DNA of 64,000 bases from Lindgomyces ingoldianus (lineage: Eukaryota > Ascomycota > Dothideomycetes > Pleosporales > Lindgomycetaceae), in contig NW_022985172.1 in the NCBI RefSeq assembly GCF_010093535.1, positions 857,756-921,755 of the forward strand, read 5' to 3'. The stretch's first letter is position 1, and each line of letters starts with the position of its first letter. Below the pieces are notes generated by a model that made no database searches, had not been told where the DNA came from, and was given only the letters and a program-made list of their open reading frames with translations. A program made the position numbers and the translations under genes. This document shows, one piece after another, positions 1 to 10,459 of the stretch.

Positions 1-233
1 CTATTCTTAAAAGTTATTATTTTATAGTGTGTACTCTCTTTTAGCTATCTTATAACACATGTTAATTAAAATGTATACTATATATAAGCATTATTATAGT
101 TATATAAAGTTTATATTTATATTAAGATAATTATTTTTTATAAAGTAAAAGTCTACTTTTCTATGTAAAACTATTTTTAATATATAAGTAACCTCTAACA
201 ACTCTTTATATAACTACAGAGGTTCTATGGCTA
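1..233. other. AT-rich sequence, nothing recognised
   Basis: Very AT-rich sequence with frequent TAA/TAG in every frame. No terminal repeat, domain or RNA gene could be seen. It is probably degraded repeat DNA at the window edge. Confidence 0.5.
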
Positions 234-500
234 AGGTAGGGGGTAGAAGGTGTGAGGTGTTGGGGGTGCCCTTTGTGCGGGCAACTAGAGGGGGTATTAG
301 TAGTAGACTGCCTTTGTGCGGGCAGTTAGTCCCTAGGGTAGAGGGGAGGTGTGTTAACTAATTAATTACCTTTTATGTAGGCAATTAATTAAGAGGGTTG
401 TTAATTAATAATTGCCCTCTGTGCAGGCAATTAATCCCTAGAGGGGGAGAGGGTGTTAGTTGGTCGCCTTCCGTGCAAGCAACTAATTAAGGGGGGGGGG
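234..500. repeat. Array of five variable-stem hairpin units
   Basis: Five related units in GC-richer DNA share a core like GCCTTTGTGCGGGC (near 267, 310, 370, 412 and 468), each followed by a G-rich tract. The core arms pair with each other. The outer stem differs between units yet stays self-complementary: actgcc/ggcagt near 310, and aattaattacc with ggcaattaatt near 370. This contrasts with the AT-rich flanks. It is not a CRISPR-type array (eukaryote, arms not constant). Function unknown. Confidence 0.6.
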
Positions 501-529
501 TGTTAACAAGGCAGGCTGCTAATAAGAAG

Positions 530-935
530 CCTTCTCTGCGTAGCTACGCACGCAGTAGGTTTCTAATTATGCAGCCTGTATTATCTCCTCTGCGTGGCTA
601 CGCACGCAGTAGGTGAGTAGTTGCACAGCCTATGTTAACAGGAGGCTCTAGGGCGCACAAAGGCTTAGCAGTAAGCCCTCTCTATGTAGCTACGCACACA
701 GCAGGTTGCTAATCTTGCCTTTGTGTAATTAGTTAATTTAGGGGCGCGCATAAGGCTTACTTACCTCTCTCTATGTGGCTACGCACATAGTAGATGTAAG
801 CTTCTTTATACCTTCTCTGCGTAGCTACGCACGCAGTAGGTGTAAGCTTCTTATATAGTAGTAGTTTTATTAATTTTTGCAAATCTGTCTATTAAAGATA
901 ATATCCTCTGCGTAGCTACACACGCAGTAAATAGT
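530..935. repeat. Six dispersed palindromic units, core TGCGTAGCTACGCA
   Basis: Units lie near 534-560, 588-614, 678-705, 765-796, 812-841 and 905-932. The first and fifth contain the perfect 14-bp palindrome TGCGTAGCTACGCA inside a longer CTGCGT...ACGCAG stem. In the fourth unit both arms have changed together to CTATGT...ACATAG, so the stem is kept. Spacing is irregular (54-93 bp), so this is not a simple satellite. It may be part of a subtelomeric or LTR-like repeat, but no element ends were found. Confidence 0.65.
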
Positions 936-2039
936 CTATTAATAGACTAATTAGTGTTAGTTAACCTAGGTTTAATTAAATAAACATATACCTAAAGAGT
1001 GTACTAAGAGGTAAGTAGGTAAAGATTTTTTTATTATTAACTACTACTCTTTTTTTTATACAAAGAAAGAGGGCTTTTAAGTACACATAGCCCCTAACGC
1101 ACAGGCTAGATAGCTAACGTTTCAGGCCACCTAATTCAGCTGTACGCGTGTACAGACACAGCTGTACTTACGTACAGACAAGTTTAGAAATATAAAAGAA
1201 ATAATTAAGCTTTTATAAATATACTTTATTACTAGTAATAAAAAGATAAAAGTGTAATAAGTGTTTTAAACTTTAAAAATAAGTAAAAAAAAAAGCATTT
1301 TTTACTTTTAAAGCTTACTTTATTAGTGCTACTATTAAAAAGTTTATATTAAAGTTAAAATAGTTTTTTTACCTATAAAAAAATATTGCCTAGCTTAAAA
1401 ATACTAAACTTAGGTTTTAAACACACTTAAAAAGGCTTTTTTAAGATAATAGTAGCCTACTTAATAGCTTATAACATAAAAAGAAGAAACACTTTTACTA
1501 TTTTAAAGTAAACTATTAACTACACTTAATAATTTAATATTAGACTTATTATAAATTAATTTTAAAAAGTTTCTAGTAATACATCTAAAGCAGTATACTA
1601 TTCTAGTGCACTCTAACCTGCACCTATGTTAGTACTCTAATCTACTCTAGCTACCTACTATTAACCTAGCTAGACACCTGCCTCTAAAAGATAAATAACT
1701 TCTAGTAACTATTATAATTATAGTAAACTAAAACATTTTACTAGTAATTACTTTATCTTTAAAGTATAAAAAATTAAAGTAAAGTAATAAAAATCTAAAA
1801 AAAAAGTTTATAAATATAAATAATTATAACTTAGACTTTTTTTAAATAAAAAATAAAAATACTTAAAAATACTTTTTATCTTAAGCTTAAATAAGTATAA
1901 CTTAGTAAATATTAACTTATTACACTTATTTAAAAAAAACATTTTTAAGTTTTTACTATTTTATGCTTAAAAAGTATTAAAGTTTAATTAAATCTTTTAG
2001 TTAATACTAGTATATATAGTTTTTTATTTATTAACTTAA
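936..2039. other. AT-rich RIP-like DNA, no gene seen
   Basis: AT-rich, stop-dense in all frames. Short inverted repeats such as tgtacgcgtgtaca near 1141 occur, but no domain could be read. It may contain the degraded 5' end (LTR and gag) of the gypsy remnant that follows; no LTR could be delimited. Confidence 0.4.
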
Positions 2040-5000
2040 CAACTGCTAAGTTTTTATTCTAATGCCTTTATATTTTTATCTAATGTTTACTTTTTAAAGT
2101 TATAGTTAAGAGTTTTTAAGACTAAATCTAAGTTTCTATTTACTAGTATGTCTACTTATACATGTAAATTAATAGTAGAAGCATCTAAAACTACCCTTTT
2201 ATAATTATAAACTTTAGCTTATAGAATTATATTATTAGTATTAAATAGTTATATTATTTTAAACTTTAACTAGATATAAAAAAGAATTAAATTATATAGC
2301 CTAGTAAGTATCTTACTACTTATAAACTTTTACTACTTTTGCTTATGTAATTAAACTAGCCTGTGTGTAATAAAGAAGTAGAGTTAGATATTAGATAACA
2401 TAACATACTATAGAAAAAAGACTATATTTAGTAGTTATACAGCCTAATAATTAACTGCATTAAGAGTTTACTAAGGCTACTAAAATTATACTACTCTTTT
2501 ATTACTTATAGTTTAAAAACACTTAAATTATTAATCTACTTATTTATTTAGAAGTCTAAAATAGGTCTAAAAGACATTTATTTCTCTACTATTACTTTTA
2601 TTTTAGTAAATGCTTTTTATTTTAACATAAAAAAAGAGTTTTTTTTAACTTTTATTTATAAAATTAAGTGTTTAATTAAAGATAAGTAAGCTTTACTATT
2701 AAATAATAAATGTAAAACTAAAGTATTAGTAAACTTTTAATTACTATTTAAATACTATTAGTACTAAGACATATTTAGCTACACTATAGCCTACTAATTA
2801 CTAGCATATTGCCTATATAACTATAAGATTGTCTTTATAGAACCTCTTTTTAATAGTTACAGCTCTTTATATAAATAAAACATTCAAGAACTAGAAGTAA
2901 TAAAAAAGTATATTATAAATAATCTAAAATATAGCTTTATTAAGTAAAGTTAGAGCTCTTTTACATTTTTTATTTTTTATGTATAAAAACTAAATAGTAA
3001 CTTACATATCTATGTTAATTACTATAAACTTAATACTATTACCTATAAAAATGTGTATCTAATACTATGTATAAATAAACTTTTATTAAGACTTATAAAA
3101 GTAGCTATTTTTATAAAGTTTAATATTTACATAGCCTTTAATAAGATTAAGATAAACTTAAGCTCTAAAAATTGTACTACTTTTTAGACATAATATAAAA
3201 TATATAAGTGTAAAGTCTTACTTTTTAGATTATGCAACAGCTTAGTAACTTACTAGTGCTATATAAATAATATATTAATTAACTATCTAGATAACTTTTA
3301 TATTACTTATTTAAATAACATTCTTATCTACTTTAAAAATAAAGTAACTTATATCTTTTATGTTAAAAAAGTTTTAAAGAGGCTTTAGTAAGCAGAATTA
3401 TAAGTAGAGATTAAAAAAAGTAAATTTTATATTACTTAAATAAAGTATCTTAGCTATATACTTTTAAATAAAGAACTAAAGGTTAACTTATAAAAAGTAG
3501 AGGTGCTACGCAACTAGTAAGCGCTTACTACTATAATAAGTGTAAAAAATTTTCTAAGCTTTACTAAATTTTATTAATTATTTATTTTAAAATTCTTTTA
3601 TATAGTAAAACTAATTATTATGCTTTAAAGTTCTACTACCCCTTTTATATAAACTTTAGAGTGTAATAGGGCTTTTAAAAAGCTAAAGTTTAAGCTACTA
3701 AAAATACCTACACTTTACTATTTTAACTTTATGTTATAAACTAAAATTAAAACTAACACCTTTAATAGAGTAGTAGTAAGAGTTCTATTTTAAGAACATG
3801 CTAATAGAAATTAGTGCCCTATTTTATTCTATAGTAAGGTCTTATTTAGTTTAGAGCTAAACTAGAAAATATATAATAAGAAGCTATTTATAATTATTAT
3901 AGCATTTAAATGATAAAAAGCTAAGCTTACATTAGTAATAATAAGCACTTTAGTATATACTAATTATTAGTTATTAAAGTACTTTATAATAATAAAGGTG
4001 CTAAATGCTTATTAGGTTTATTAAGCTAAAAAGTTAGCTTAATATTACTTTTAAATTAAGTACACCCTTAGTAAGAATAATGCTAGGGCAGACATTCTTA
4101 GCTATTGTAAATAGGACATAGAAAATTTAAAAGCAGCTTAAACTAATAACTAGTTAAGGGTCTTACATAGACTATACTAACTCTACTTTTAAATTAATAA
4201 AGAATTAGCTTAGTACTATATTACTTAAATAATAACTTAAGTAACCTTACTAAATGTTATAAAAGGACTAGACTAGGTTATGTCTTTAAATTCTCTAAAA
4301 TTAATTAATATATTACTTTAAAAGAATTAAGCCTTTTTTACATAAAAGTAAAAACTTTTACTCTACTATTATTAGATAGAAAATAGACTACTTTTTTATG
4401 CTAACTATTTATGTGTTCTAGTAGACTTACTACTATATACTTAACTTATTTAAGAAGTTTATAATTAAGTATCTTTAGCACACCCTAGTGCTACTAAGAC
4501 TTATTAGTTACTATCTTAAAAGTACTACTAAAAGGGTATAAAAGCTACTTGCAAATAATATGTATAGAATTACCTTTTCTATTATAAAGCTTATCTAAAA
4601 TAAGCCTAAACTCTAGGGTTTATTTACTTTTTTTTAATCTCTAATTAACTAATGCAGCACTTGTGTATTAATTTTAAGAATTTTTTTAAAGATAAGTTTA
4701 GTTATAACTAAATTATAGTTATTATTAATTACATGTTTAAACAAGCTATTTCTATTTAACGTACTTCATAGGCGAGTCGCTCACACACCCAAGTCGCTCA
4801 CTTTTGCCAAGACCCCACCCCAACAAACTCTATTATAGCCTATAACAACCCGCTCTGGCACTATATAGTACAGTACAGCCTAGAATATTATTTAGATACT
4901 ACTTCTACTTCTTACTTACACATTTGCGCGTTATGCCTAGTCTAATTACACTGTCTACAGCGCCTTTAGGATAGCTTACCTACTTTAGCTTGCACCTGCT

Positions 5001-8000
5001 TTTTTGCCTTCTTTCTATTACTACGCGCTCTAAACTTCTTTAGAGCTGTTAAGTGTAGGCTTTCTTAAATTATTAAAGTTTTTTCTACCTTAATTTACTT
5101 TTTTTTATATAATTTATGTTACATAGCAGCCTTATTAGCTACTTAAAGCTTAGTAATTTCCTATTACACTAACACTAGCTTATGCGTAATTATTGCTGCC
5201 TCTTTTAAAACCTTCTTAAACGCCTTAACTATAAAAGTTAGTAAACTATTTATATACTTCTAAATTTTTATCTTTATAAGCATTAATTATAACCTAAGTT
5301 CTAAAGTATTACTTAGAGTTTACTACTGCTAGGGCTTATTATATATAGATAGTAGTAGTAATAAAGTGCGTAACTTTACATTAAGGCTTATTATAACTTA
5401 TTATAAGTTAAAAAGAACTAATTTAGCGCCTTAGAACTCTTCTTAGATATTACTAGAAGTAATTATAGTATTATAAGCTGCTTTAAAGCATAGTAGAAAC
5501 TTTATTTTTATAATATAAGTAATCTAGTTACATATAAGGTTTTTAGCTTAGCACTTATACACCTTCTTTAAAGAAGTAAAATAACCTACATTAAGTAGCT
5601 ATAAAAAGTGTAATAAGTAAAAAGGCATATAAATAGTAATAATCTTGTTATTTTTATAGTATTACTAAAAATAAAGTAAGTTATAGCTCTTATAGCTGTT
5701 AATAACTAGCAGACAGTAGCTGCTAACAGTACGCTTCTTTATATGCGCGTTAAAGTGCTTTAACTAGTCTAGACTAAGCTAATTAGTAGTCTAGCTGCGC
5801 TTAAAGATTATAATAACCTAATTCTAAAGTAGATTTTCCTTTTTGTACTAGTTTAAAAAGTAGTTGCTACTTTAAAAGATAATAAAAGGCAGAATAGCTT
5901 ACCCTTTAGCATTAATGCCCTAGATAGCTGTTGTCTACTCCTAGTTACCTAGCTAGACTGCTTTTAGCTGTCCTTGTCTCTCTAAACCTGTAATAACTGC
6001 TCTAGTAGATATCTAGCCTATTATAAACTCTATTTTATTAAAGTTATACATGTTATTATTCTAGATGCTATACTTAGCTTTAATATTCTCTATAAGGTTA
6101 AACTAGCCTTAAATTACTATAAGATTCTTATAAAAAGCTTTTTTATAGTTATACTTACACTTAAACTTTACTTTAAGCTTTAAGTAACACTTAATAAATG
6201 TATTAAGCTAGTTTATGCTAATATAGCCTATATTACACTTAGCGCATAAAGAATTAGCTATATTAGCTATAGCTGCTAGCTAGGGGGGAAATCCTTGCGC
6301 ATTTAGCTTAAGTATGTGCTAAATAATTACCTGCTCTTTATTATTATCTAGCTTTTATAAGTTAGCTATATAATTAGCTTAGAAAGGTTGTCTAGCGTGT
6401 TAGTTACTTATTATCTTTTAAAAAACCCTGTAGATAGCTGCAGCACGTTAGTTAGAAAGTGTTGCGTTTTATTTAAAAGCCTAAAGTATAAGCTACATCT
6501 AATGTTCCTTTAACACATTTAAGTAGTGTTATTAGAAATACATTAGTGTAAAAAGAGTAGTGTAGTAGGGTCTTAGCAAAAGTAAGCAACTCAGGTGTGT
6601 AAGCAACTCGCCTATGAAGTACGTTACTACTATAAAATAATTAACGCCTAAAAAATAGCTGCCTTATTTATTTAATAAGTGTACTATTTTAGCTACATAC
6701 CTAAAACTATTATTTTTAATTAAGGACTTTAGTTTATATCTAGTTTCTAGTCTAAATTTTATTAAATTTTAGGTATAAAAGTTAAGCTTTTTACTACTTA
6801 TTATAAGAAAACAGATAGCTAAATAAAAATTATAAATAAGTATATTAATTACAGACTAAGGCCTTTTATATTTTTCTACTAAAATAACTAGAGTTTCTTA
6901 CTACCCTTAATTAATTAGGCTTAGATAACTTTACTTTATGCAATAATTAAAATGTTTTTATATTAAGTCTTATATAGCTCTAAACTATGTTAAAGCTAGG
7001 ACTAGAAACATTCTACAGAACCTATCACAGCTATAGACAAGCTAAATTATAAGGATGCTCTAGCATTAGCAACCTGCATGCACGCAGCCTAGGCGTTAGC
7101 TAAGTCCTATATAGAGAAGGCCTAGGATTAGATGCAAACTGTAGTTAACTGCTACTACTAACTAGTTAACTAGGAGGTTAGCAACATAGTCTACCTAGAC
7201 ACTAAAAACCTAGCTGTCTAGAGACCTAGCTAAAAACTATCTAAATAATAGAAAGGCTTCTTTAAGGTACTTAAACAAGTTAGAAACTTATACTGCCTAG
7301 AGCTACCTCTAGGGTTAAAGATATATAACGTCTTTGCACTAAACATACTCTGTAAAGACCCTTAGGATCTGCTCTTAGGACAAGAACCTCTAAAACAGCC
7401 TTAAAGGCTCTCTTCTTGTCCTTCTTACTCCCCACGTTTTAGGCCGCCGCCTATAGCTTAAGATAGCTCTAAAGGACTAGAAATTCCTCCTTGCAATATA
7501 AAAGGACCTACATGCGCGTTAGTAAACTATACCCTAGTAGTATTAAACTATATTTATATAAAGTTATATTTCTTATTATGTAAAGTGTAATATTTACATT
7601 TCTTTAATCTAAAAAACTAATAGAAGAACTTAACCTAAAGGCTGCAGGTAAGGGCGCAGGCAGCCTAAAGGCAGATAACTTAAAACGCCTCTAAAGAGGC
7701 TCTAGGAGGGGGGCAGAGCAGCATAGTAATTTTCTTTAATACTATAATTAGTTAGTAGACTAAGCTATAGAATGTTAGGTGTACAATAATACCTATAAAG
7801 TAGAGATTTAGATAATAGCTAAAAAAGAAACTAACAACATTAACTAGACTATATAAGTAAGGCAAGTAAACACTTATTACTATAAATAATAAATTTGCTA
7901 TATTAATAATAACTACACTGCTAGTTACTACTAAACAAAAACATTATAATAAAGGCATTATATTAGTATTAGGTTTTTAGTCTATTTCTTAGTAATAGGA

Positions 8001-8114
8001 AATTTTAGTTAAGATAGTTATACTTATTATATTCTATTTAAATTAGTTTTAAAGTAGTTCTAAATACTTTCTAAACACCATAGATAGGGACTATTAGCCT
8101 ATAAAAGAAGAGGT
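2040..8114 (+). mobile_element. gypsy-0: RIP-degraded Ty3/gypsy remnant interrupted by FotA-1
   Basis: Pol domains read on the plus strand through many TAG/TAA stops. The reverse transcriptase has FIKFNIYIAFNKIKI near 3110 and a YLNNILIY (YLDD box) near 3320. The RNase H tail has NNARADILS near 4076. Integrase zinc-region remnants lie near 4450-4700. Integrase resumes after the FotA-1 insertion, and its C-terminal part has DTKNLAVQRPSQKL and a KIYNVF block near 7200-7340. The purine tract just before 8115 (aagaagaggtag) matches the one before LTR-C in the TRIM-C elements, so the 3' LTR is probably LTR-C. The 5' end is not defined. Confidence 0.75.
4759..6624 (-). mobile_element. FotA-1: Fot1/pogo-like DNA transposon, 1866 bp, RIP-inactivated
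   Basis: Terminal inverted repeats begin acgtacttcataggcgagt and end with the exact reverse complement. The element is flanked by TA/TA, the target duplication of Tc1/mariner-pogo elements. The transposase reads on the minus strand from near 6560. An HTH/Tc5-type DNA-binding region is visible (KEQVIIQHILKLNAQG, then LKVKFKCKYNYKKAF, the family RKYDYxRA block), followed by a DDE_1 region, all broken by TAG/TAA. Length fits Fot1-type elements (~1.9 kb). It is inserted in the integrase of gypsy-0. Confidence 0.9.
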
Positions 8115-8212
8115 AGTGTAATAATTCTACAAATTGTTCTATCTTAGGTTGCTTAGATCCTATCCAAAGGGTCCCCATATCAGCCCCAACCATAACTTGA
8201 CCTAGTCCTCTG
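8115..8212 (+). repeat. Truncated LTR-C at the edge of the gene island
   Basis: Starts tgtaataattc directly after a purine tract and follows the LTR-C sequence of the complete copies (27420, 28601, 31992, 33181) for about 98 bp. It then ends abruptly in single-copy-looking DNA 250 bp downstream of the COX15 stop. Its right part retains CpA/CpG (for example ccaaagggtccccatatcag), so it escaped mutation. Probably the 3' LTR of gypsy-0. Confidence 0.7.
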
Positions 8213-8462
8213 CAGTTACTGGAGGCCGCACTTTACGTGAAAAGGGCGCAGAATTTTGCGATAGAAGCTTATAAGGAGATGAGGAGGAAGCAGTTAACAA
8301 AGAGTGGAAAAGTAACCCAGAATTGATTCAGTACATTTCATGATAAACTTACAGCGTGTGATAAGCATAACACAGAACATGACTAGAGTGAAGTCTATCT
8401 TTTAAACCTCTTGCTAGAATCGATGGTAATATCAACAGGATATATATTTCCGGCCCGTTTCA
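8213..8462. other. COX15 3' flank, single-copy DNA
   Basis: GC-balanced DNA between the truncated LTR and the COX15 stop codon. It shows no RIP-type depletion of CA/TG and presumably holds the COX15 3' UTR and poly(A) site. No gene seen. Confidence 0.5.
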
Positions 8463-10021
8463 TTACCTGGTCTGGTCTGGGCCTGTGGCTCCAAGCCGTT
8501 CACGCAGAGGTCGCGTTGCATGATGCTGCAAAGAAGGAGACTTAAGCAACCGGCGTCTGATGGCGCGTCGAGGAAGCGAAATCCTACTGTAGAGCATCAC
8601 AGCGCCTGTGAGCAGTGCCAAAGCTCCGGCTTGGTGTGCAGCAGCCAACCAGGTAGGAACCATATAGATGAGAGTGCCAATGCCAAGTGCTGCTTGCATC
8701 CAAACAAGATGTACCATTCCCATGACGCCTTTCTTCGCATTCTTGGGAATCGTAGCGCGCACAGTGCTAGAGTACCGAGTGTAAGTGAGCAGGGCCATGA
8801 TGGCTGTGAAGGTTGTGGTGGCCAATATTCGGTGATCAAGTTGGACAAGCGAGGGGTTTTCGAGCATGTTCCGCCACCACAGGTCAGAGTGGTCGTTGAC
8901 GTGGCTGTAGAATGGGTCAAAGAGTTCCTTCTTAGGTGGAGTCAGGCCGATGCCCATGTACGGAAACTCGTTGTAGATGAGGCCGGCGTCCAGGCCGGCT
9001 ACTAGCGCACCGGACATGGCAGTTGCGAAGACAAGCAGGGCAAGCGCGACTACGGAGCACCGGAACAGGCGCAGCTTCGGATTCATGAGCAGTGATAATA
9101 CCTTGCGAGCCTTTTCTGGGCGTGCGAGCAGGCGGCGTTCTTTGAGGATGGAAAGGCCGGAGAGGAGCATCGAACAGTAGACAGCGAAGGCGGCACCCAG
9201 ATGGGCCGTCAGGCGGTACTGGCTGACGCGGGGGTGGCTTCCCGGAGCGAAGAGGTCGTCACGTAGCCCGCTCTTCACCATCCACCAGCCGAGGAAGCCC
9301 TGGAATCCGATCAGGCCGCAGATGCTTGCGAGTTTCCATGCCATCGAACGAGACACACGGCGCCGCGCAATGAAGTAGGCTGTGGGTAGCAGGAAGGTGA
9401 CGCCGATGACCCTGCCCCAGAGCCGGTGGGTCCACTCCATGAAGTAGATCTGTTTGAACTCGGGGAGCGTCATGTTGGCGTTGAGGAGGGCAAACTCGGG
9501 TGACGACCTGTATTTGGCGAATTCGCTCTCCCAGTCGTCCTGGTTCATGGGTGGGAGCGAGCCGGTGATGGGACGCCATTCGGTGATGCTAAGTCTGCAC
9601 ATCGTTAGCGAGTGCCTACCTCGGTACACCCGAGCACCAATTGAAGCACAACGTACCCAGACTCGGTGAGGCGTGTCAGTCCGCCGAATACTACGATGCC
9701 AAAGACACTGGCCGCGCTCCCCAGCAGCCAGTATGCCACGCTCTTGCTGCTCTCCATCGGGAAGAAGTTCCTGCTGCTCTTCTGCGGGAAGCTTTTGCGG
9801 CTACTTTGGGCCTTCAATACAGCGGCCACCGCCACCGGGGCTTCTGCTGTCGACTTCCATCTCACGGCTTGCAGCACTGACACTTGAGGAGCAGATGCAC
9901 TTGGAGCTCGAATGGGCGAGGGAACTGGCGAATTGAGACACGGCCGATAGACAAATAGGCGGCGCGTGAGCCGCGGGGCAACGCTCCGCAACAAGGGGAA
10001 CGTCTGGAATATTGAGGCCAT
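8463..10021 (-). CDS. COX15: Heme A synthase COX15, mitochondrial inner membrane (2 exons)
   Basis: Oxidises the C8 methyl of heme O to the formyl group of heme A, the cofactor of cytochrome c oxidase. Exons are complement(9657-10021) and complement(8463-9594), giving 498 residues (yeast Cox15 is 486). The start at 10021 (MASIFQTFPLLR...) gives an arginine-rich presequence. The 62-nt intron has GTACGT, a GCTAAC branch site and CAG, and restores LTRLTESG-LSITEWRPITG across the junction. The four conserved haem-ligand histidines are visible: EWTHR (His178), TAHLG (His253), QLDHR (His376) and AAHQAG (His442), along with GLDAGLIYNEFP. Several membrane segments are evident. An in-frame ATG 63 codons upstream (10210) is an alternative start. 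The gene is intact, with no RIP. Confidence 0.95.
9595..9656 (-). other. COX15 intron, 62 nt
   Basis: Donor GTACGT, acceptor CAG, branch-like GCTAAC about 12 nt before the acceptor. The last exon-1 bases GG plus A restore a glycine codon in the conserved TESG-LSIT motif, which fixes the splice phase. Confidence 0.93.
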
Positions 10022-10459
10022 CGCAATGGCTGCGCGATGGGAAAGAGACGTCCGCGAGGGTTGAGGCGAGTTTTCAGGTGGACTGACGACTTGGCGGCTC
10101 TGCCGCGCGGAAGCACGGCGGACAAGCGCCCAGATCGCGGCTTGAGCCCTGCGCCGCCACCGCCGTAGCAGCCATGGAACTATGTAATCTTCCAGCGCGA
10201 ACCGTATCACAATGGCGCATCATCATCCGTCACCGCGACGACCAATCCCGATGACCCTCACTACTCACCTGTTCGCTGGCTGCTGCATTATTCCCTTCTC
10301 CATTCTTTCAGCACACAGCGTTAGCGTCTCATTCATGTCCATATATCCCCTCCCGTTCCTCCATTGAGGTCCTGCCTCTGATACCCTGCGGCGAGCCCGC
10401 AGCCTGTGGAGTATACCTGTGGAGCATACCTGTTAAGCTTGATGTCCTGAGATAGCAGC
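10022..10459. promoter_or_regulatory. Shared divergent promoter between COX15 and the BTB gene
   Basis: 438 bp separates the two start codons on opposite strands, so each gene's upstream control lies here. A CCAAT box sits at 10242-10246 (a HAP-complex type site, plausible for a respiratory gene). A 13-bp tandem repeat, CCTGTGGAGYATA, occurs at 10403-10415 and 10416-10428, just before the BTB start. A pyrimidine-rich tract lies near 10345-10365. Transcript starts cannot be placed. Confidence 0.55.

Noticed and set aside
234..935. CRISPR array or bacterial attenuator-like hairpins
   Set aside because: Eukaryotic context, irregular spacing and variable stems; no spacer-repeat regularity.
8520..9005. 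161-codon plus-strand open frame over COX15
   Set aside because: Antisense to the conserved COX15 exon 2; no recognisable domain. The same holds for other open frames at 8597-9880 on either strand.
10022..10210. In-frame upstream ATG extending COX15 by 63 residues
   Set aside because: The start at 10021 gives a typical mitochondrial presequence and the family length. The extension is possible but not needed.
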